From: CAIXQW01 sp046049675
GTDB lineage: Bacteria; Bacteroidota; Bacteroidia; Chitinophagales; Chitinophagaceae
DNA: 40,984 nt
Assembly: GCA_046049675.1 (NCBI GenBank)
Contig: JBJORA010000019.1
Coordinates: forward strand, 1-40,984
Reading direction: 5' to 3'
The position numbers and the translations under genes were made by a program. Positions 16,434 through 24,119 of the stretch are shown piece after piece (positions within the stretch are counted from its first letter, which is position 1; every line of letters begins with the position of its first letter). The notes below the pieces were generated by a model that ran no database searches, was not told the DNA's origin, and saw nothing but the letters and a program-made list of their open reading frames with translations.

Positions 16434-17804
16434 TTAAGATCCGCCACAGCCGCCACAACCACCTCCACAGCCAGAGCCGCAACTGCTACCACAGCCAGCG
16501 CTTGCACCAGCATCGCCGCCGTTAGTTTGCCTATCATATACAGTCACAAGAGGAATAAAGGCAACATTAAGCGCAGATGCACCGTATAAATAGTACCTCC
16601 AAGGCCACGAAGTTTCTGCTATGCCTTCTCGTAAAGTGCGCTGCTTATAGAGGCTAGTAACTTTACTGGTAAATGCTTGCTTGTATAGCCAGTACAACAA
16701 ACTAAGACTGCATGCTAAAAAAATCAATAGTACTAGCACAATAAACACAACTGCTTTGCCTTGCCACATGCCACTTGATACGCGAGCTACGCCAAGCAAA
16801 AAAGTTATAGCGAGCACTATAAAATTTATTGCAAAAACATTTATAAATACCTGCGATTTATGAAAGTACTTCTTTAGTGCATCAATAGATCCCACAATAT
16901 TTACAAAGATTGGTTTTCGACGAGCACGATTTACAAAGTTGCGTAAGGTACTTGGTTCAATTTCTTTAAGGGCTGCTAATGCTTGGCGCTCGTCATACGG
17001 CATGCCATCGTAAGCCTCGGCAGTACTGCTCAAGGTATTGTCCTCGGCATTCAAGGCAATAACATTTTTTGTAATTAGTTCGTTCGCAATTCCACAAACA
17101 ACTTTTTCTATTTTGCCGGTATTGGCATAAACCAATTCATAAGGCTGCATATGCTGTAAAAAAGTATCCTTATCAAAATTCGCAAATACACGATTGATGC
17201 GATAGTTATTGTACACAACTAAAGCACCAATTACTACAACACACAACACAATATATCCTATAAGAAAATAGGGATTATCAATTTGCAAATACAAGGGTCG
17301 CAGCAATAGACATAGTGGCATAGCAAGTAAAGCGGCAAGGACTGTAATTAACGTGATTACAGTGCCTAACTTCATTTTCGCTTTTGGTAAGTTTAAGCCA
17401 TCGTAAATGGTATTTGCTTGCCATAAAGCAGGTGGCTGTTCTCCAAAATACTTTTCATAAACTTGCTTCGTATATTGCCGAGCTGTTGCAAATTTATCTT
17501 GGTCGCCCTTTGCATGTGTAGCAGGCACATGTTGTATTTGCTTGCCAAGTACATCACAAAATCGGGTATAGCTCTGTGTAAATACTAAGTGTTGATGCCA
17601 TACGATATCAACTATTTCGCTAGGGGAGACCATCTTATCAGAAGAAGCCGCCAAAAACATAAATTTTTTGTATTCTACAATCGCTTGCGCTGTAAACTGC
17701 TGTGTCCAAAAATTCTCATGTGCTAAGCGCACCGAAAAACTGTATTCTCCTGCTAGATCATCTAACTCAAAGGCTAAAACCTTTTCCCACAAAACTGCAC
17801 TCAT
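16434..17804 (-). CDS. TIGR04222-like membrane protein with GRDP-like domain and Cys-Gly tail
   Basis: A 456-residue membrane protein of unknown function. The N-terminal 120 residues include SPSEIVDIVWHQHLVFTQSY and RFCDVLG, the V-D-x-x-W-H-x-H signature of glycine-rich-domain-containing proteins. There are transmembrane pairs at about 148-170 and 178-200, and another pair near 320-375. The protein ends in GSSCGSGCGGGCGGCGGS-type Cys/Gly repeats. This layout matches the family I know as TIGR04222 domain membrane proteins. The Cys-rich tail could bind metal or cross-link, which is inference. It lies between two T9SS cargo genes, 61 bp after the Ig-like one, possibly by chance. Confidence 0.85.
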   Translation of the reverse strand: MSAVLWEKVLAFELDDLAGEYSFSVRLAHENFWTQQFTAQAIVEYKKFMFLAASSDKMVSPSEIVDIVWHQHLVFTQSYTRFCDVLGKQIQHVPATHAKGDQDKFATARQYTKQVYEKYFGEQPPALWQANTIYDGLNLPKAKMKLGTVITLITVLAALLAMPLCLLLRPLYLQIDNPYFLIGYIVLCVVVIGALVVYNNYRINRVFANFDKDTFLQHMQPYELVYANTGKIEKVVCGIANELITKNVIALNAEDNTLSSTAEAYDGMPYDERQALAALKEIEPSTLRNFVNRARRKPIFVNIVGSIDALKKYFHKSQVFINVFAINFIVLAITFLLGVARVSSGMWQGKAVVFIVLVLLIFLACSLSLLYWLYKQAFTSKVTSLYKQRTLREGIAETSWPWRYYLYGASALNVAFIPLVTVYDRQTNGGDAGASAGCGSSCGSGCGGGCGGCGGS

Positions 17805-17839
17805 AAACTTGCATCTATTCTATATCAATCTATCACAGC

Positions 17840-17861
17840 TTGCAGGTGTTAGGCACTGCAA
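17840..17861 (-). terminator. Weak hairpin after the Ig-like cargo gene
   Basis: TTGCAG / CTGCAA (17840-17845, 17856-17861) encloses a 10-nt loop and lies just after the stop codon at 17866. There is no T-run, so this is only a candidate transcript end. Confidence 0.25.
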
Positions 17862-17865
17862 ACCC

Positions 17866-20382
17866 CTACTCTTTCACCACACGCAATACTTGCACAGCAT
17901 TGCCACGCATAATACGCACTTGGTAAATGCCTTTTGCGTAAGCTTGCATATCTACAGCATACGTACCATCTAAGTTTACCTTGTTGTTGGCAAGTAATTT
18001 ACCAGCTACATCGTATACACTAATGTCGTCGCCGCTTTCTACACCACTGATGTTTGCAGTAGATGTGACAGGGTTTGGATAAATTGCAAAATTAGCATTG
18101 GCCATATCACCTACACTTGTAGCGTAAGCCATGCCAACTGTATTACTTACAGCGCTGTTACCTAAATAACATCCTGTAAAGCCACCAATAATAGCATACA
18201 CACTATCTGTAGCTGTAATCGCATTGGTAGTCCATAATGGTGTATTGTTTGTAGTAACACTTAAAATACCATTGCGATACCAACTAATGCTATAAGTAGG
18301 CAATACTGTTGTGTTAGCAGTATATGTAATTGAAGCGCCAACCGGTGCATAGGCAGGACTTTGCGTAATGCTAATTTCTGGTGTAATATTATCAGCAACA
18401 CTCATCGTAATTACATTACTCGTATCGCCCGGTTTAGTTAAACAGTTGGCATTACTAAGCATCACACAATAAATCTGATCTGTATTTTCTAATATTGGAT
18501 TGCTGTACGTCGTTGCTGTAGATCCGTTTAGCAAGTTGCCATTCCAGAACCACTGATATGTAGGACTTGTGCCTTCGTCAACAACGTTAGAATTAAATAC
18601 CACATTCTCACCAATGCAAATATCTACATCACTTGCAGTAATTGTAATGTTTGGTGTAGCTGGTTGAAATACCGTAATTGTAATTTGATTGCTCTGTGCT
18701 GGTGTAACACTCGGACAAGTAACACTACTTGTAACATTACAAGCAACTACATCACCATTTTGCAAAGCCGTGCTGCTATAGCTTGTGCTTGTACTAGCAA
18801 CGTTGGCACCGTTTACCGTCCATTGGTAAGATGGTGTAGAACCAGGGTTGTTAACTGCTGCTACTGTAAAGTTGATATTATTTCCAACACAAATCGTATC
18901 GCGGCTAGCTACAATTGTTGCTGAAACGATATCAATTGGAAGCACTGTAATTGTAATACCATTGCTTGTGTCAGATCCTTGTGTAAGACAAGTCAAACTA
19001 CTATTTAAAATTACACTGATTACATCGTTATTTCCCAAGCTGTTCGTTGTCCAATTTGACGTGCCTGCACCTGTTGGTATACCATTGCGCAACCACTGAT
19101 ACGTTGGTAAACTACCTTCGTTTACTGGTGTAGCAATAAAGTTGATAAAGTCGCCAGAGCATACTGTTGTTTTATTGCTCACAATACTAACACTTGGTGT
19201 AACAGTTGGTTGAACATTTGCTGTGTACGCAGTACTTACAGTTGGGTTAGTAGCCAAACACAATGAGCTACTACTTTGCATTGTACAAGTAACAACGTCG
19301 CCATTTTGTAGGCTAGTTGTTACAAAAGTATTGCTACCGCTAAATACCGTAGTACCGTTTACTTGCCAACTATATACTGGTAAAGCACCAGTAAAGGTTG
19401 CAGTTGCTGTAAATGTCTGTTGAGAACCAGCGCAGAATGTCGTTGCACTCGGCGCGTTAAGTGTTACTACAGGCGTAAACTGGTTTTTTACAACGAACGT
19501 AATCGGATTACTCGTTGCATTAATAGCACTTACACAAGGATCATTACTTGTTAGTACGCAGCTGATGATAGAACCATTGGCAAAGCCTGTGATAGTTAAA
19601 GAATCGCTGTTAGTACCCACATTCACACCGTTGACTTTCCATTGATAACTAGGATTCGTACCGCCTTTTGTAACTGAGGTCACCCATAGGCTTGCATTTA
19701 CGCCAGGACATAAAACAGTTTGTGCCGCTGCAATACTAATAGCTGGTGGCGTTAGTGGAGCAATAACCACATTAATTGAATTACTTAAAACTGTTGCAGG
19801 AGAAGCACATGGCGCACTACTTGTAAGTTGACACTGTACCACATCGCCATTGTTTAATGTACTAGATGCAAAGCTTGGACTATTACCCCCTACTTGCAAA
19901 CCATTGACAGTCCATATATATGTAGGTGTTACACCTGCGTCTACAGTATTTGCCGTAAAGGTTATTAAATTATTAGCGCACGAGGTTGGTGCATCGCTCG
20001 TGATTGTAATTGTAGGTACAACAGTTGCACCAGTACTACCTAAAATAAAAATGGTACTATTATAGGTTGCGGTGTTACCACTTGCATCGTTGCAAGTTAC
20101 AGCCACATACACTTGATCGCTATTTGTTGGACTTGGGTCTACGTAAGTTGCACTATTTGTGCCTACCATACCACCATTGACATACCATTGATAACTTACA
20201 ATATTGGCAGCAGGATATGCTGCGCCACCACTAGTAGTTACATTGGCAGTGTAGGTGATAGGACTATTACTACAAGCATTTGTAGCGCTTGCAGACGTTG
20301 TAACAGTGGCAGGTACTACCTGAGCAAATAGTGATCCAACTGCACAAAACAATACCAATAGCGTGGTATAAATACACTTCAT
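17866..20382 (-). CDS. Secreted multi-Ig-like repeat protein with T9SS type A sorting domain
   Basis: An 838-residue surface or extracellular protein. The signal peptide (residues 1-20, MKCIYTTLLVLFCAVGSLFAQ) is followed by eight repeats of about 90 residues. Each has a hydrophobic opening strand, a C-x-G/x-N pair, YQW-x-V-N-G in the middle and N-G-D-x-V-x-C near the end, an Ig-like or PKD-like fold pattern with conserved Trp and Cys. The C-terminus (NFAIYPNPVTSTANI ... KGIYQVRIMRGNAVQVLRVVKE) is a classic type A T9SS sorting domain. A structural or adhesive role is likely; no catalytic motif is visible. ATG 20382 is preceded by a TAACTTTA box only 4 nt upstream. Confidence 0.93.
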   Translation of the reverse strand: MKCIYTTLLVLFCAVGSLFAQVVPATVTTSASATNACSNSPITYTANVTTSGGAAYPAANIVSYQWYVNGGMVGTNSATYVDPSPTNSDQVYVAVTCNDASGNTATYNSTIFILGSTGATVVPTITITSDAPTSCANNLITFTANTVDAGVTPTYIWTVNGLQVGGNSPSFASSTLNNGDVVQCQLTSSAPCASPATVLSNSINVVIAPLTPPAISIAAAQTVLCPGVNASLWVTSVTKGGTNPSYQWKVNGVNVGTNSDSLTITGFANGSIISCVLTSNDPCVSAINATSNPITFVVKNQFTPVVTLNAPSATTFCAGSQQTFTATATFTGALPVYSWQVNGTTVFSGSNTFVTTSLQNGDVVTCTMQSSSSLCLATNPTVSTAYTANVQPTVTPSVSIVSNKTTVCSGDFINFIATPVNEGSLPTYQWLRNGIPTGAGTSNWTTNSLGNNDVISVILNSSLTCLTQGSDTSNGITITVLPIDIVSATIVASRDTICVGNNINFTVAAVNNPGSTPSYQWTVNGANVASTSTSYSSTALQNGDVVACNVTSSVTCPSVTPAQSNQITITVFQPATPNITITASDVDICIGENVVFNSNVVDEGTSPTYQWFWNGNLLNGSTATTYSNPILENTDQIYCVMLSNANCLTKPGDTSNVITMSVADNITPEISITQSPAYAPVGASITYTANTTVLPTYSISWYRNGILSVTTNNTPLWTTNAITATDSVYAIIGGFTGCYLGNSAVSNTVGMAYATSVGDMANANFAIYPNPVTSTANISGVESGDDISVYDVAGKLLANNKVNLDGTYAVDMQAYAKGIYQVRIMRGNAVQVLRVVKE

Positions 20383-20386
20383 CAGG

Positions 20387-20394
20387 TAAAGTTA
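20387..20394 (-). promoter_or_regulatory. Putative -7 box for the Ig-like cargo gene
   Basis: Minus-strand TAACTTTA fits TAnnTTTR and ends 4 nt before ATG 20382, giving a leaderless or nearly leaderless transcript if used. Confidence 0.45.
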
Positions 20395-20712
20395 GTAAAA
20401 AAAGGCAATAGCAACCAAGCATTAGGGTGGATTTTAAGCCCTAAAAACCATCGTTAAATATCAGGTTTTATAGCTGCCTTGAGCCATTTTAGTGGCATTT
20501 AGCGCTAAAAGCTAGCACTTTACCGATGTAGCGGCCAACTTTAGGCAAAGCTTATTGCCTAGGTGTGCAAAAAAAGAAAAACGATCTGCATGTCAATTTC
20601 GCCTACTCGGGGCTTAGTAGACCCGACAAATACATAGTAAGCACCTATTGTGTATAGCTGTTAAGGGAAGTACAAAATTGTTCACTGCCTTACATGTATA
20701 CCTTGCTAATCG
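20395..20712. other. Divergent intergenic region with small inverted repeats
   Basis: No gene seen. It holds three short perfect inverted repeats: TTAGGG/CCCTAA (20422-20427, 20439-20444), TAGGCAA/TTGCCTA (20542-20548, 20555-20561) and TCGGG/CCCGA (20607-20611, 20622-20626), plus an A-run at about 20570-20581. It separates the leftward Ig-like cargo gene from the rightward msrBA gene and may hold upstream regulatory sites for either. Confidence 0.4.
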
Positions 20713-20720
20713 TAAATTTA
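20713..20720 (+). promoter_or_regulatory. Putative -7 box for msrBA
   Basis: TAAATTTA ends 5 nt before ATG 20726. Its position supports 20726 as the start rather than the in-frame ATG at 20648. Confidence 0.45.
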
Positions 20721-20725
20721 CATCA

Positions 20726-21784
20726 ATGCACAAAATTACTTCTGCCATTATTATAGCATGCGTACTTTGTATGCAATTAGTATCGTGCGCCCAAAGCACA
20801 AGCAATAAATCAGACATGAGCAACAATACATTTCCTATTCAGAAAAGCGACGACGAGTGGCGCAAACAACTAAGTGACGAACAATATTATATTCTTCGCG
20901 AAAAAGGAACAGAACGACCTTTTACGGGACAGTTTCTAATGCATAAAGAAAATGGCAACTATACTTGCGCTGGTTGTGGTGCAGTTTTATTTGCTAGCGA
21001 TAGCAAGTTCGATAGTCATTGTGGTTGGCCTAGCTTTGATAAAGAAGTGGCTAAAGGCGCCATTAAATACGTAGAAGATTTATCGCATGGCATGAAACGT
21101 GTAGAAATAATGTGCGCGAAATGCGGCGGACACTTGGGACATGTTTTTGACGACGGCCCAACCGCAACAGGACAGCGCTTTTGCGTAAACGGTGGCAGCC
21201 TCTCCTTTGAACCTGCGAGCACAAGCAAAGCAGCAGTTACAAATGCAGACACTGCAGAAATTGTATTAGGTGGTGGATGTTTTTGGTGCATAGAAGCAGT
21301 ATATCAAAAACTGCAAGGTGTGTACACAGTAGAGAGCGGCTATCAAGGTGGCACAGTAGATAATCCTACTTACAAGCAAGTATGCATGGGCAATACCAAT
21401 CATGCAGAAGTGGTAAGATTGCGTTACAATCCAAAAGAAACTAACTACGAAGAAATATTAAAAGTATTTTTTACTGTACACGATCCTACGCAACTCAATA
21501 GGCAAGGCAACGATGAAGGCAAACAATACCGCAGTGTTATTTTCTACGCTAACGAGCAAGAAAAAAATGCAGCGCAAGCCATTATAGATGCCTTAAATAA
21601 GAGTGGTGCATACGACGATCCAATTGTAACAACTTTGGAACCTAGCGCAACATTTTACAAAGCTGAAGACTACCATCAGAACTACTACAATCAAAATAAA
21701 ACACAATCGTATTGCATGTTTGTCGTGCAGCCTAAAGTTGAGAAGTTTGAGAAGGTGTTTAAGGATAGGATGAAGGCGAAATAG
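20726..21784 (+). CDS. msrBA: Lipoprotein methionine sulfoxide reductase MsrB-MsrA fusion
   Basis: Bifunctional repair enzyme reducing both methionine sulfoxide epimers in proteins: MsrB acts on the R form, MsrA on the S form. From ATG 20726 it has a lipoprotein signal ending in LVSC (residue about 21), so it should be membrane-anchored outside the cytoplasm. The MsrB domain comes first, with two zinc CxxC pairs (CAGC, CAKC), HCGWPSF and the catalytic cysteine in GQRFCVNGGS. The MsrA domain follows, with GGGCFWCIEA (catalytic Cys in GCFW), GYQGG, and HAEVVRL. The B-A order differs from the common A-B order of the Neisseria PilB type. The frame extends upstream to 20648, but that would bury the signal peptide. 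Confidence 0.94.
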   Translation: MHKITSAIIIACVLCMQLVSCAQSTSNKSDMSNNTFPIQKSDDEWRKQLSDEQYYILREKGTERPFTGQFLMHKENGNYTCAGCGAVLFASDSKFDSHCGWPSFDKEVAKGAIKYVEDLSHGMKRVEIMCAKCGGHLGHVFDDGPTATGQRFCVNGGSLSFEPASTSKAAVTNADTAEIVLGGGCFWCIEAVYQKLQGVYTVESGYQGGTVDNPTYKQVCMGNTNHAEVVRLRYNPKETNYEEILKVFFTVHDPTQLNRQGNDEGKQYRSVIFYANEQEKNAAQAIIDALNKSGAYDDPIVTTLEPSATFYKAEDYHQNYYNQNKTQSYCMFVVQPKVEKFEKVFKDRMKAK

Positions 21785-22134
21785 TTACAACAGGACATGT
21801 CGCTTGTGATTTTGCCCATCATAATGGTGCGGCAAAAAAGGCATGTTTGTAGGTAGATTTATTTTTGTAACAATTTGTAAGTCAGTGCATTAGAAAAATT
21901 TTATGCACATTTCAAAAATTTTACAATTGAGTTAATTGCGCCACTCAGCAATAGCAGCATTTACAAAAGTGCCAATAGCATTGAATTCTATGCAAATTAT
22001 TAAATCGCGGAAGCCATGTTTTTCTGGCAAATAATGCGACGAAGTTATCCACAGTGTTAAGGTTGCTATAAAGGGCTGAAATACACAAACCTAATCGTTG
22101 TAATTTACGTTTAAATAAAAGGAGGGTTTATGTC
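21785..22134. other. 350-bp AT-rich intergenic region with two DnaA-box matches
   Basis: No gene seen. It contains TTATGCACA (21901-21909) and TTATCCACA (22045-22053), both full matches to TTATNCACA on the same strand. A direct repeat AAAAATTTTA occurs at 21894-21903 and 21914-21923 and again at 22505-22514. A TTTTGCC/GGCAAAA stem lies at 21810-21816 and 21831-21837. The 3' end carries a TACGTTTA box (22106-22113) and the AGGAGG of the next gene. See findings for an origin hypothesis, which is weak. Confidence 0.4.
22120..22125 (+). promoter_or_regulatory. Perfect Shine-Dalgarno AGGAGG
   Basis: AGGAGG ends 9 nt before ATG 22135. Almost no other gene in the window has such a site. A two-codon frame ATG-TCA-TGA (22130-22138) lies between the site and the start, and its stop overlaps ATG 22135 as ATGA. 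Confidence 0.7.
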
Positions 22135-22383
22135 ATGAGAATCAGTATCAACAAAAAAGAGTACAGCGCCATTAATATGGTAGCACTCGTGGTGAGTTTC
22201 TGCACTGCACTTTATCTAGGTTTTATAGATGAAGGTTATTACAGCTTTAAGTTTTTACTCGATCCAGGTAATTGGGCAGCAATTGCACTTTACACAGGAT
22301 TAATTTGGGTAATGTACTCGCTAGTAATTATGAGCATTGCAATGGTGCTAACATTTACAAAACGCAAACAACGTTCACACTAA
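22135..22383 (+). CDS. Small two-helix membrane protein, unknown function
   Basis: An 82-residue protein with two hydrophobic segments (about residues 15-33, NMVALVVSFCTALYLGFI, and 47-72, WAAIALYTGLIWVMYSLVIMSIAMVLTF) and a basic C-terminal end TKRKQRSH. No family is recognised. It is accepted as a gene because of the strong ribosome-binding site, the promoter-like TACGTTTA box and the sensible topology. It stands alone between msrBA and the DUF1801 gene. Confidence 0.75.
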   Translation: MRISINKKEYSAINMVALVVSFCTALYLGFIDEGYYSFKFLLDPGNWAAIALYTGLIWVMYSLVIMSIAMVLTFTKRKQRSH

Positions 22384-22444
22384 AGCAAAGCAGCTATAGA
22401 TTAAATTTACTTTCTACCCCTACTTTACTGCTTTAATATATTGT

Positions 22445-22485
22445 GATAGCTAGTGCTATGCGCAGTGCTTATTTGTGCAGCTATC
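22445..22485 (+). other. Inverted repeat in the gap before the DUF1801 gene
   Basis: GATAGCT / AGCTATC (22445-22451, 22479-22485) with a 27-nt spacer that itself contains two AGTGCT copies. It may be a weak transcript end for the small membrane protein gene or an operator for the next gene. Confidence 0.25.
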
Positions 22486-22533
22486 TGTCGCTGCAGTATC
22501 GTGTAAAAATTTTATGCTCATAATTGTTGTGTG

Positions 22534-22541
22534 TATCTTTA
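22534..22541 (+). promoter_or_regulatory. Putative -7 box for the DUF1801 gene
   Basis: TATCTTTA ends 4 nt before ATG 22546. The same octamer and spacing occur upstream of cdd. Confidence 0.45.
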
Positions 22542-22545
22542 CAGC

Positions 22546-22998
22546 ATGCAAAGCAAAGCCTTAACTGTAGATGAATATTTCGAGCAAGTAGAACCAAGCA
22601 AGCACGAAGCCATGCAAAAGCTGCGTGCCATTCTCAAAAAGAAATTAAAAGGCACAGAAGAATGCATGAGCTACGGTATGGCTGGCTATGTGGTGCCGTT
22701 CAAAACATATCCCGATGGTTACCATTGCGATACCAGTTTACCATTGCCTTACGTAGCATTGGCAGCACAGAAAAATTTTATCGCCTTATATCACATGGGT
22801 GTGTATGCAACACCAGCTTTGCTAGATTGGTTTGTACAAGAATATCCAAAGCACTGCAAAAGCAAACTCGATATGGGTAAGAGTTGTATTCGTTTTAAGA
22901 AAATGGATGATATACCCTACAAACTCATTGAGGAATTGCTTGGTAAGATGAGCGTTAAAGACTGGATTGCCACTTACGAAAAACTATACAAAAAGTAA
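22546..22998 (+). CDS. DUF1801 (YdhG-like) domain protein
   Basis: A 150-residue cytoplasmic protein. The pattern TVDEYFEQVEPSKHEAMQKLRAILKKKLKGTEECMSYGMAGYVVP, followed by a phenylalanine/alanine core NFIALYHMGVYA and the late segment CIRFKKMDDIPYKLIEELL, matches the DUF1801 / YdhG-type SufE-like fold family, whose function is not established. ATG 22546 is chosen over the in-frame GTG 22531 because the GTG lies inside or before the promoter box. It is convergent with the EamA transporter gene. Confidence 0.88.
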   Translation: MQSKALTVDEYFEQVEPSKHEAMQKLRAILKKKLKGTEECMSYGMAGYVVPFKTYPDGYHCDTSLPLPYVALAAQKNFIALYHMGVYATPALLDWFVQEYPKHCKSKLDMGKSCIRFKKMDDIPYKLIEELLGKMSVKDWIATYEKLYKK

Positions 22999-23020
22999 AT
23001 TTTACAAATCCGAATGTTTT

Positions 23021-23047
23021 GCCACAAGCTAAGCTTCTACTTGTGGC
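23021..23047. terminator. Shared hairpin overlapping the EamA stop codon
   Basis: A perfect 8-bp inverted repeat GCCACAAG / CTTGTGGC (23021-23028, 23040-23047) with an 11-nt loop lies between convergent genes. The leftward stop codon (23029-23031) is in the loop. No long T-run follows on either strand. Position and symmetry suggest a bidirectional transcript end. Confidence 0.45.
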
Positions 23048-23949
23048 ACTGCAGCGGCACTCTTGCTCATACGTGCCTTAATGCTGCCATAGTTGATTAG
23101 ATATACTGCTACCAAGCCAACACAACCACCAATGATGGTATGCAACTTCAACGATTCGCCAAGCGCCATGTAGGAACTAATCGCCGCACTGAAAGGCACA
23201 ATAAATGTAAAACTACTCGTGCGTTCTGCTCCCAATATTGTAGTTGCATAGAAGTAAAAAACAGTTGCACTACCCGCATTGAGTACCGTATTAAACAAGA
23301 GATTACCCCAAAACAAGCCATCTGCATTTTTTACAATTGTAAAACACGTAGGCACATCTGCTACTATAGCAAGCAAAATAGTACAGGTCAAGTACATATA
23401 TAATGTAAAGCCAAGACTACTGCCATATTGTGCGCTTTTACTTGTAATTCTGCTCAAGAAAGCCCAAGTCACGCAACATGCAAGAAGAAATAAATTGCCA
23501 CTCTTCAACCAATCTAAACTTGTATCCCAAACTTTCAATTGCAATAGACCAGCAACTAGCCCTAAGGCAAGTCCCGCATATTCTAATGCAATCATTCGCT
23601 TTTTGGATAAAAGTACAGCTAGCAAATACGTCACAATGGGCGTAACAGTTGTAACAAGTATACCTCCTTTACCTGGTAAACCCGCGGTGATACCAGCAAA
23701 GAAAAAAATATTATAGCCAACAAGCAGTAGTGCTGCCAAGAACATTGGCTTTATACCTTGCTTAGTGATTGTCATTGGCACTTTGGCAATTAGTAGGATA
23801 AAGAATACAGTAATCGTGTTAAACACAAATCGTATCGCCGATAATTGTAGCGGTGAAGCATAGTGTGTCATCACTTTACTACTTGGCCAGCTTATACCCC
23901 AAATTATCATTACGAGTACTATGCCAACAAGTAGTAGTTTTTTGCTCAT
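23029..23949 (-). CDS. EamA/DMT-family transporter
   Basis: A 306-residue inner-membrane protein with about ten hydrophobic segments arranged as two five-helix halves, typical of drug/metabolite exporters of the EamA type. N-terminal GISWPSSKVM is the usual first-helix signature, and the second half contains SFTFIVPFSAAISSYMALGESL, the conserved late EamA motif. The substrate cannot be told (amino acids, metabolites or drugs are known for relatives). The gene has its own perfect TACCTTTG box and lies downstream of the ftsZ terminator, so it is probably transcribed separately from the dcw cluster. Confidence 0.9.
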   Translation of the reverse strand: MSKKLLLVGIVLVMIIWGISWPSSKVMTHYASPLQLSAIRFVFNTITVFFILLIAKVPMTITKQGIKPMFLAALLLVGYNIFFFAGITAGLPGKGGILVTTVTPIVTYLLAVLLSKKRMIALEYAGLALGLVAGLLQLKVWDTSLDWLKSGNLFLLACCVTWAFLSRITSKSAQYGSSLGFTLYMYLTCTILLAIVADVPTCFTIVKNADGLFWGNLLFNTVLNAGSATVFYFYATTILGAERTSSFTFIVPFSAAISSYMALGESLKLHTIIGGCVGLVAVYLINYGSIKARMSKSAAAVPQVEA

Positions 23950-23957
23950 GCGTGCGG

Positions 23958-23965
23958 CAAAGGTA
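23958..23965 (-). promoter_or_regulatory. Consensus -7 box for the EamA gene
   Basis: Minus-strand TACCTTTG matches TAnnTTTG perfectly and ends 8 nt before ATG 23949. Confidence 0.5.
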
Positions 23966-24119
23966 ATACTATTGCTTTGCTTTGGCGTAGAAGCTAACTG
24001 CTAAGCAAGTTTATACTTGCAAGATTTAACCCAGAATACGCATTAGGAATTTACTGCAACAAAATTCTACTTCATATCTATTTCAGTACTCATTTTTATG
24101 TCCTCGTTGTAGGTTTAAA

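Noticed and set aside
20395..20712. A structured small RNA in the divergent gap
   Set aside because: The inverted repeats are only 5-7 bp, unconnected, and no promoter plus terminator pair encloses them.
20648..20725. Upstream in-frame extension of msrBA to ATG 20648
   Set aside because: It would place 26 residues before a clear lipoprotein signal peptide and would translate through the TAAATTTA promoter-like box.
21810..21837. TTTTGCC/GGCAAAA hairpin as terminator of msrBA
   Set aside because: The stem is followed by an A-run rather than a T-run in the direction of msrBA transcription, and the 14-nt loop makes it weak.
21785..22134. Chromosome origin (oriC)
   Set aside because: Only two full DnaA boxes, no dnaA or dnaN neighbour, and the dcw genes point toward the gap. 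Kept as a finding with low weight, not annotated as an origin.
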